This document shows positions 31,931 through 33,466 of a DNA stretch of 33,466 nucleotides, in pieces. Below the pieces are notes generated by a model. It saw nothing but the letters and a program-made list of their open reading frames with translations, did not search any database and was not told where the DNA came from. Source of the stretch: Promethearchaeota archaeon (lineage in GTDB: Archaea; Asgardarchaeota; Lokiarchaeia; Sigynarchaeales; SOKP01); contig JAUXAJ010000020.1 of assembly GCA_030620005.1 (NCBI GenBank), forward strand, positions 1 to 33,466. Reading direction: 5' to 3'. The translations under genes and the position numbers were made by a program. Numbering within the stretch: the stretch's first letter is position 1; the number at the start of each line of letters is the position of its first letter.

Positions 31931-32130
31931 ATTTATAAGACAAATTCACCATGTTTATTGTTTGACTCATTATATTATGACATCATTAATAGATTTTACC
32001 GAATTAATAAATATCTGAAAAAAAAAATGTAATTATACTTAAAGATTAAACAAATTAGGTAATATATAAAATTGAATTTAGTTTATTTAAATCCCTTGTT
32101 CAATCTACTAACGAGAGATTGGGCCACTTT

Positions 32131-32781
32131 CTACCTATTCTGAATCATTTTTGTGCCTTCTTCTAAACCTAAATATAAAGCCTTTATATTTACTTCAGGA
32201 TCTCTCAGCCACTCTTTTATTACTTCTTCATAGTGTACCATTTCGATAAATGGTAATTTGTTTGTTGCGACAGCAAATCCTAGCATGATGATGTTAACTT
32301 GTTGATTTTGGTTGAATTCCTCTAATGATAACTCAGTCGCATTCATGAAATAAACCTTGTTCGAATATCCTTTTAATATTTCTTCTATTTTCTCTAATGA
32401 AGGGTATTGTTCCATGTCTGCAGTAATCATAATTCCAGGAATCGTCCGAGTGTTCAAAACGAACGAAGTCTTGCTTGAAGCAAATAACCCGCGCCTTAAG
32501 GCTTCCACTGGCTCAAAGCATATGTAAAGATCGGCATCACCATAACAAATTAAAGGCGATTGCAAGTCCTTTCTAGGATCATTAAATGCTTTTTTCTGGT
32601 ATCTAGTGTGACTCGTGATAGCTCCTTCACGTTGTGCAAGACCATGCATTTCCGAGCCTAAAATTATATCAACACCCGCCTTTTGAGCCGCAAATTCAAT
32701 TAATCGTTTCAAGGTGATCACTCCTTGACCAGCGGTACCAGCTATGACCACATTAACGATATCCGTTTCTTTAAAACTCAT
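32131..32781 (-). CDS. iorB: Indolepyruvate:ferredoxin oxidoreductase, beta subunit
   Basis: The 216-residue protein is IorB, of the same fold as Por gamma: VIAGTAGQGVITLKRLI near the N-terminus, then SEMHGLAQREGAITSHTRY, the IorB signature. With IorA it oxidises aryl-pyruvates from aromatic amino acids to aryl-acetyl-CoA while reducing ferredoxin. It follows iorA in the usual order with about 95 bp between. ATG 32781 was preferred to a GTG two codons before; GAGAAGAG lies just upstream. Confidence 0.92.
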   Translation of the reverse strand: MSFKETDIVNVVIAGTAGQGVITLKRLIEFAAQKAGVDIILGSEMHGLAQREGAITSHTRYQKKAFNDPRKDLQSPLICYGDADLYICFEPVEALRRGLFASSKTSFVLNTRTIPGIMITADMEQYPSLEKIEEILKGYSNKVYFMNATELSLEEFNQNQQVNIIMLGFAVATNKLPFIEMVHYEEVIKEWLRDPEVNIKALYLGLEEGTKMIQNR

Positions 32782-32876
32782 ATACACTCTTCTCTATTTT
32801 TTTATTGTGTTTAATTATTGATGAAAAAAATGATACTTCTTTTTTCTTGCCCTCCATTTTCATTCTATTTTTTTCC

Positions 32877-33466
32877 TTAAATGTCACGGAAAGGAACAAC
32901 CTCTTCCAATGCATTGTATATAGATTTATGAATGGCGCTGTTCGGGCAAATATGATAGCACACGCCACACTTAATGCACCTGTCTTGATCGATCATCATG
33001 GATTCCAAACCGTTTTCAATCGTGGTCCTCCGAATCGCCGGGCAGCTCAAAATCCTACTACATTCATGGCAAACCTGACAGCCATGCACGTGGTATTCTA
33101 CTTCTTGTACTTTCTTTCCTTCACTTTTTAAAGTTCTAACTTGTCTCATGCGCCATCTATGCGCTTGCAATGCGCATTCACGCTTGATGATGATCACTTT
33201 CAATCCTTTTTCTTCAAGCGCATCTTCAATTGACTTCGTTAATTTCTTCGGATTATAAGAATCCTCCACTTTCAACCAAGGTACTCCCAACGCCTTGCAG
33301 ATGTTTTCAATGGAAAATCCTAGATTAGTGAGGTATCGAAGGACGTCGTCTTGGTGACCCGTCATTGCAGTCCACGAATTCTGGAAAATGATGAGCAAAA
33401 CGTTTGAATTATATCCTACAGCCTCTGCTAAGGGAGGCATTCCCGTATGGAAAAAAGTAGAATCTC
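32877..33466 (-). CDS. iorA: Indolepyruvate:ferredoxin oxidoreductase, alpha subunit, C-terminal part
   Basis: The reading frame continues past the window end, so only the last 196 residues are here. DSTFFHTGMPPLAEAV at the edge and NSWTAMTGHQDD match the ThDP-binding region of IorA, followed by IIIKRECALQ, and two C-terminal ferredoxin-like cluster sites: CQVCHECSRILSCPA and CIKCGVCYHICPNSAI. These two 4Fe-4S clusters lead electrons to ferredoxin. The large N-terminal domain is outside the window. Stop TAA at 32877. Partner subunit iorB lies directly downstream. Confidence 0.94.
   Translation of the reverse strand, partial: DSTFFHTGMPPLAEAVGYNSNVLLIIFQNSWTAMTGHQDDVLRYLTNLGFSIENICKALGVPWLKVEDSYNPKKLTKSIEDALEEKGLKVIIIKRECALQAHRWRMRQVRTLKSEGKKVQEVEYHVHGCQVCHECSRILSCPAIRRTTIENGLESMMIDQDRCIKCGVCYHICPNSAIHKSIYNALEEVVPFRDI

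Overview
The window reads as a piece of an AT-rich archaeal genome, most likely an Asgard archaeon (Promethearchaeota, Lokiarchaeia-like). The archaeal core is clear: LSm, RIO2 kinase, elongation factor 1-beta beside its small zinc-ribbon partner, a geranylgeranyl-reductase-type flavoprotein, and TATA boxes that fit leaderless starts. Eukaryote-flavoured parts sit beside it: a PPP-type protein phosphatase, a longin-like protein ending in a degenerate Arf-like P-loop, and a membrane protein with a possible gelsolin-like head. Bacterial-type MutS and nuclease-type MutL complete the mixture. The lineage is inferred from gene content only.

Layout. 1-258 is the 3' tail of a TnpB gene and the right end of an IS200/IS605-type element, lying against the stop of a PLP enzyme with a Cys-rich tail. 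1.6-7.5 kb holds an AbrB-PhoU regulator, the phosphatase, LSm, a methyltransferase, RIO2 and the membrane/coiled-coil protein. 7.6-10.8 kb is a four-subunit pyruvate-type ferredoxin oxidoreductase (porC, then porD-porA-porB). 11.0-13.3 kb has a lipase-like hydrolase, a crotonase-fold protein and the longin-like protein. 13.5-16.2 kb is a very large flippase gene with an extracytoplasmic domain, cut by one in-frame TGA. 16.5-28.8 kb has mutS, a GGR-family flavoprotein, a glycosidase-like gene also cut by one in-frame TGA, a 7-TM protein, a glycyl-radical enzyme, an MFS transporter and mutL. 29.0-33.5 kb has an unknown helical protein, ef1b with its zinc ribbon, a CxxC/winged-helix protein followed by a decayed duplicate of its own 3' end, nagB, and iorB-iorA (indolepyruvate oxidoreductase), the last running off the end.

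How it fits together. Two 2-oxoacid:ferredoxin oxidoreductases, a glycyl-radical enzyme, a crotonase homologue, NagB and a PLP deaminase-like enzyme suggest an anaerobe that ferments peptides and sugars with ferredoxin as electron carrier. Two genes (surface-polymer flippase and six-hairpin glycosidase) are each open apart from a single TGA, at sites where Trp would fit, while TGA looks like a normal stop elsewhere. No tRNA, rRNA or CRISPR array was seen.
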